Source: Acetobacteraceae bacterium
GTDB lineage: Bacteria > Pseudomonadota > Alphaproteobacteria > Acetobacterales > Acetobacteraceae
Assembly: GCA_947476855.1 (NCBI GenBank)
Contig: CANJSR010000183.1
Location: 1 to 8,976 of the forward strand
Direction of reading: 5' to 3'
DNA: 8,976 nt
Positions within the stretch are counted from its first letter, which is position 1. Every line of letters starts with the position of its first letter. The notes under the pieces were generated by a model. It ran no database searches, was not told the origin of the DNA, and saw only the letters and a program-made list of their open reading frames with translations. This document shows positions 6,546 through 8,976 of the stretch, one piece after another. The position numbers were made by a program, and so were the translations under genes.

Positions 6546-7008
6546 GCCCGATCGGCACGTCTACGGGCCGCGCCCCGTGGGCGCCCTGATCCCGGCCCTG
6601 GCGCGTCCGGCGTTTCGCCGGTCAGCACCCGCCGGTGCCCAGATCATGCTGGACTGGCCCGCGATCGTTGGCCCCGCCCTGGCCGCGATGACCGAACCGA
6701 AGCGGCTGAGCGCTGGGACCCTGACGATCGCCTGCGCCGGCCCGGTCGCGATGGAATTGCAGCACATGGCGATCGAACTGATGCAGCGGATCAACGCCCA
6801 TTCGGGGACCCAGACCGTGCGCGCGCTCCGCTTCGTCCAGATCGCGCCAGGCGTGCGCCCGCTGGATCGTCCCCCCGTCCGCCCGCCCGTCGATGAACCC
6901 AAGGCCCAGGCGGCGGTCGCGCATCTGCCACCAGGTGAGCTGCGGGATGCGCTCGCCGCCCTGGGCAGCCTGGTGCTTGCGCCCCGCCGGCCCTCGCCAC
7001 GCCGTTGA
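6511..7008 (+). CDS. dciA: DciA/DUF721 family protein (replicative helicase loader-like)
   Basis: A 165-residue protein of the DUF721 (DciA) family. DciA proteins are the ancestral bacterial operators or loaders of the DnaB replicative helicase. The KH-like core spans about 49-110: WPAIVGPALAAMTEPKRLS, then GTLTIACAGPVAMELQHM, then a helix ELMQRIN and RALRFVQ. These match the family pattern of a W-x-x-IVG opening, a L-x-I/V strand pair and a final xRF strand. The N-terminal 30 or so residues and a proline/arginine-rich tail (117-130 and 157-165) are probably disordered. The start is chosen between ATG 6460 (deep inside divergent mutY), 6511 and 6538; 6511 keeps a GCGGA/GGGGCGG purine stretch upstream, but 6538 (MAKPDRHVYGP) is a real alternative. 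The DsbA-like gene follows after 26 bases, so co-transcription is likely. The symbol rests on family membership, not on function seen here. Confidence 0.8.
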   Translation: MQDDDTAPGMAKPDRHVYGPRPVGALIPALARPAFRRSAPAGAQIMLDWPAIVGPALAAMTEPKRLSAGTLTIACAGPVAMELQHMAIELMQRINAHSGTQTVRALRFVQIAPGVRPLDRPPVRPPVDEPKAQAAVAHLPPGELRDALAALGSLVLAPRRPSPRR

Positions 7009-7034
7009 TCCCATCCAACCCGAACAAGGCCTGA

Positions 7035-7637
7035 ATGCCCATGAACAGACGGACTCTCGTGGTACTCGCCGCCGGCGGCGCCCTCTCCGCCCTGGCACCG
7101 CGCCAGGCGCTGGCCCAGGCCGCCACGCAAACCGAGCGGGCGGTCGGCAGCGCGGACGCCAAGGTCACGGTCACCGAGTTCTTCTCCCTGACCTGCGGCC
7201 ATTGCGCGGCCTTCGCCCGCACCACCCTGCCCCAGGTAAAGGAGAAGCTGGTGGGCACCGGCAAGATGCGCCTGGTCTATTGGGACTACCCGCTGGACCA
7301 GGTCGCCCTGACCGCCGCCATGGTCGCCCGCCATCTGCCGGCCGAACGGTATGAGCCGTTCATCCTCGCGCTGCTCTCTACCCAGGACCGCTGGGCCTTC
7401 GCGCGCGGGGTCAATTCGACCGAGGAGATCTGGAAGATGGCCGCCCTCGCGGGGATGAACCGCGCCGGCTTCGACAAGGCCATCGCCGATACCGAGCTGC
7501 GTGACTGGATCATCGCCCAGGCGCGCACGGCCCAGCAGCAATGGAAGATCGACGCGACTCCGAGCTTTGTGGTCAACGGCCAGAAGTTCTCGGGCGAGCT
7601 GAGCTTCGATTCGTTCAGCAAGCTCGTCACCGACTAG
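7035..7637 (+). CDS. Periplasmic DsbA-family thiol:disulfide oxidoreductase
   Basis: A 200-residue exported thioredoxin-fold protein. Residues 1-28 are a signal peptide with two arginines before the core (NRRTLVVLAAGG, then LAPRQALAQ), somewhat Tat-like but with an imperfect motif, so Sec is also possible. The active site is C54-G55-H56-C57 in FFSLTCGHCAAF, a CxxC with the DsbA-type CxHC pattern. The helical insertion covers about 85-165. T175-P176 (IDATPSFVVNG) is the cis-proline loop that binds substrates. Expected role: introducing or reshuffling disulfides in secreted proteins with a DsbB partner, none of which is in the window. The ATG at 7035 has AAGG (7026-7029) 5 bases upstream; a second ATG at 7041 is spaced 11. 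It lies 26 bases after dciA and before smc. Single-domain DsbA homologues are common at this spot in alphaproteobacteria. Confidence 0.9.
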   Translation: MPMNRRTLVVLAAGGALSALAPRQALAQAATQTERAVGSADAKVTVTEFFSLTCGHCAAFARTTLPQVKEKLVGTGKMRLVYWDYPLDQVALTAAMVARHLPAERYEPFILALLSTQDRWAFARGVNSTEEIWKMAALAGMNRAGFDKAIADTELRDWIIAQARTAQQQWKIDATPSFVVNGQKFSGELSFDSFSKLVTD

Positions 7638-7657
7638 GGCGGCGCACCCATGCTTCT

Positions 7658-7681
7658 GCCCTGGAATCAATGTTCTAGGGC
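7658..7681 (+). other. Hairpin between the DsbA-like gene and smc
   Basis: Arms GCCCTGGAA (7658-7666) and TTCTAGGGC (7673-7681) pair over 9 bp with one G-U wobble and a 6-base loop. It sits 20 bases after the dsbA-like stop and 12 bases before the smc start, directly ahead of the smc ribosome site (GGAG, 7684-7687). There is no T run, so it could be a weak terminator, a processing or stability element, or a control of smc translation. Confidence 0.4.
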
Positions 7682-7693
7682 ACGGAGCAAGGG

Positions 7694-8976
7694 TTGCCGG
7701 TCAGCTTTCGCCGCCTTCGGATCGTCGGCTTCAAGAGCTTCGCGGAGCCGACGAATGTCGAAATCCTGCCGGGCCTGACGGGAATCGTTGGCCCGAATGG
7801 CTGCGGCAAATCGAACGTTGTGGAGGCTTTGCGCTGGGCCATGGGCGAGTCCAGCGCCCGCAACCTGCGCGGCGGGGAGATGGAGGACGTCATCTTCGCC
7901 GGCACCACCGGCCGCTCCGCCCGCAACATCGCCGAAGTCACGCTGTTCCTGGAGGAAACCCAGGGCGTCGCCCCGCCACCTTTCCATGAGCAGCCCGACC
8001 TCCAGGTCGTCCGCAAGATCGAGCGCGGGCATGGCTCCGCCTATCGGGTCAACGGCAAGGAAGCTCGCGCCCGGGACGTGCAGACGCTGTTCGCCGATCT
8101 GGCGTCCGGCGCCCGCGCCTCCGCCATGGTCAGCCAAGGGCGCGTCGGTGCCCTCGTTGGCGCTCGGCCCGAGGACCGGCGATCCGTGCTGGAGGAAGCG
8201 GCCGGCATCACCGGCCTGCACGCCCGCCGCCACGAAGCCGAACTCAAGCTGCGCGCGGCCGAGGCCAACCTGGCCCGCGCCGATGACCTCAAGGCCCAGC
8301 TCGACGGACAGCTCACCGGCCTGAAGCGGCAGGCCAGGCAGGCGGCGCGCTACCGCAACATCTCCGGCCTGATCCGGTCGGCCGAGGCCGAGTTGCTGTC
8401 GATCCAGCGCGCCTTCGTCGAAACCGCCCGCGTTGCCGCCGCCGCCCGCCTGCACGATGCCGGGATCGCGGTGGCCGCGGCGACCGAGGCCGCGACCCTG
8501 GCCAGCGCCCGCGCCACCGGAACCGCCGCCGCTTTGCCGCCCCTGCGGGAGGTCGAGGCCGTGGCGCGCACCGCGCTGGAACGCCACCGCCTGGCGCAGG
8601 AACGGATCGCCGAGGAGGAGCAGCGCGCGCGCACCGCCCTGGGGGAAGCGACCCGCCGGCTGGACACGATCCAGCGCGACCTGTTCCACGCCCAGCAATT
8701 GCAACGGGACGCCACCTCGGCCGAGGAACGCCTCGGCGCCGAACAGGCGACGCTGACCGAGGCGGATTCCGACTACTCCCCCCGCGCCGCTGCCCTGGAA
8801 ACCGCCGCCACCGAGGCGGCCGAGGCGCTGCGCGTCGCGGAAGCGGCCGCCAACGCGGCGACGGAAGCCGCGGCCGAGGCCAATGCCCGCGCCAATGCCG
8901 TCAACACGCTGCTGACCCAGGCCGACCAACGGTTCCGACGGCTGCAGGACCAGTTCACTCGGCTGAATGACGAACG
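7694..8976 (+). CDS. smc: Chromosome segregation protein SMC, N-terminal half (partial)
   Basis: The first 427 codons of the SMC ATPase, which with ScpA and ScpB forms the condensin that organises and segregates the chromosome; the frame is open to the window end. The N-terminal head begins LRIVGFKSFAEPTNVEILPG. It carries Walker A GPNGCGKS (33-40), the following NVVEALRWAMGESSARNLRGG, the YRVNGK segment (118-122), the Q-loop Q148 in VSQGRV and the family signature EEAAGI (168-172) followed by ARRHEAELKL. From about 177 onward there is a long Ala/Glu/Arg-rich coiled coil that runs past the edge; the hinge, second coil and Walker B half are not included. The start is TTG at 7694: an in-frame ATG at 7670 is closed by TAG at 7676-7678, and GGAG (7684-7687) is 6 bases upstream. 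Probably co-transcribed with the dciA–dsbA-like pair, though a hairpin lies in the gap. Confidence 0.95.
   Translation, partial: MPVSFRRLRIVGFKSFAEPTNVEILPGLTGIVGPNGCGKSNVVEALRWAMGESSARNLRGGEMEDVIFAGTTGRSARNIAEVTLFLEETQGVAPPPFHEQPDLQVVRKIERGHGSAYRVNGKEARARDVQTLFADLASGARASAMVSQGRVGALVGARPEDRRSVLEEAAGITGLHARRHEAELKLRAAEANLARADDLKAQLDGQLTGLKRQARQAARYRNISGLIRSAEAELLSIQRAFVETARVAAAARLHDAGIAVAAATEAATLASARATGTAAALPPLREVEAVARTALERHRLAQERIAEEEQRARTALGEATRRLDTIQRDLFHAQQLQRDATSAEERLGAEQATLTEADSDYSPRAAALETAATEAAEALRVAEAAANAATEAAAEANARANAVNTLLTQADQRFRRLQDQFTRLNDE

Noticed and set aside
6561..8929. Minus-strand frames of 369 and 420 codons opposite dciA/dsbA-like and smc
   Set aside because: Gly/Arg/Gln-rich shadows; the opposite strand encodes clear DciA, DsbA-like and SMC proteins.

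Overview
This is a GC-rich bacterial window (by eye about two thirds G+C) that reads as ordinary chromosome of an alphaproteobacterium. The best guess is Rhodospirillales, probably Acetobacteraceae. The grounds are the mutY | DciA(DUF721) – DsbA-like – smc gene order, the wording of the SMC head domain, a two-part CaiB-type CoA transferase, and frequent TTG starts. This placement is an inference from protein wording and gene order, not from a search.

Layout. Positions 1-85 hold the first codons of an unrecognised leftward gene cut by the window edge. A stand-alone class III CoA transferase (227-1660, +) follows and ends in a hairpin. Convergent to it is a small secreted EF-hand protein (1695-2027, -). 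A 295-base divergent intergenic region with an unusual cluster of CCACAYGG motifs separates it from a predicted outer-membrane beta-barrel protein of unknown family (2323-3138, +). Convergent to that is the glutathione-dependent formaldehyde dehydrogenase frmA/adhC (3178-4287, -). Upstream of frmA on the same strand is a PEP-CTERM surface/secreted protein (4391-5239, -). It is preceded by an AT-rich regulatory stretch holding a tandem 11-bp repeat that also resembles a CtrA site. mutY (5451-6545, -) stands head-to-head with, and probably overlaps, a rightward cluster: DciA/DUF721 helicase-loader-like protein (6511-7008), a periplasmic DsbA-like oxidoreductase (7035-7637) and the N-terminal half of smc (7694 to the window end).

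How the genes relate. The right half is a housekeeping cluster for genome maintenance: mismatch-associated adenine removal, replicative helicase loading and chromosome condensation, with an envelope thiol oxidoreductase embedded in it. The left and middle parts are independent single-gene units: acyl-CoA metabolism, formaldehyde/nitrosothiol detoxification, and envelope or secreted proteins. I found no CRISPR array, tRNA, rRNA, complete mobile element or defence system, and nothing that I can honestly call a new multi-gene system. The most interesting signals are regulatory: the motif cluster at 2080-2228, the 12-codon leader overlapping the TTG start at 2323, the repeat upstream of the PEP-CTERM gene, and the hairpin in front of smc.
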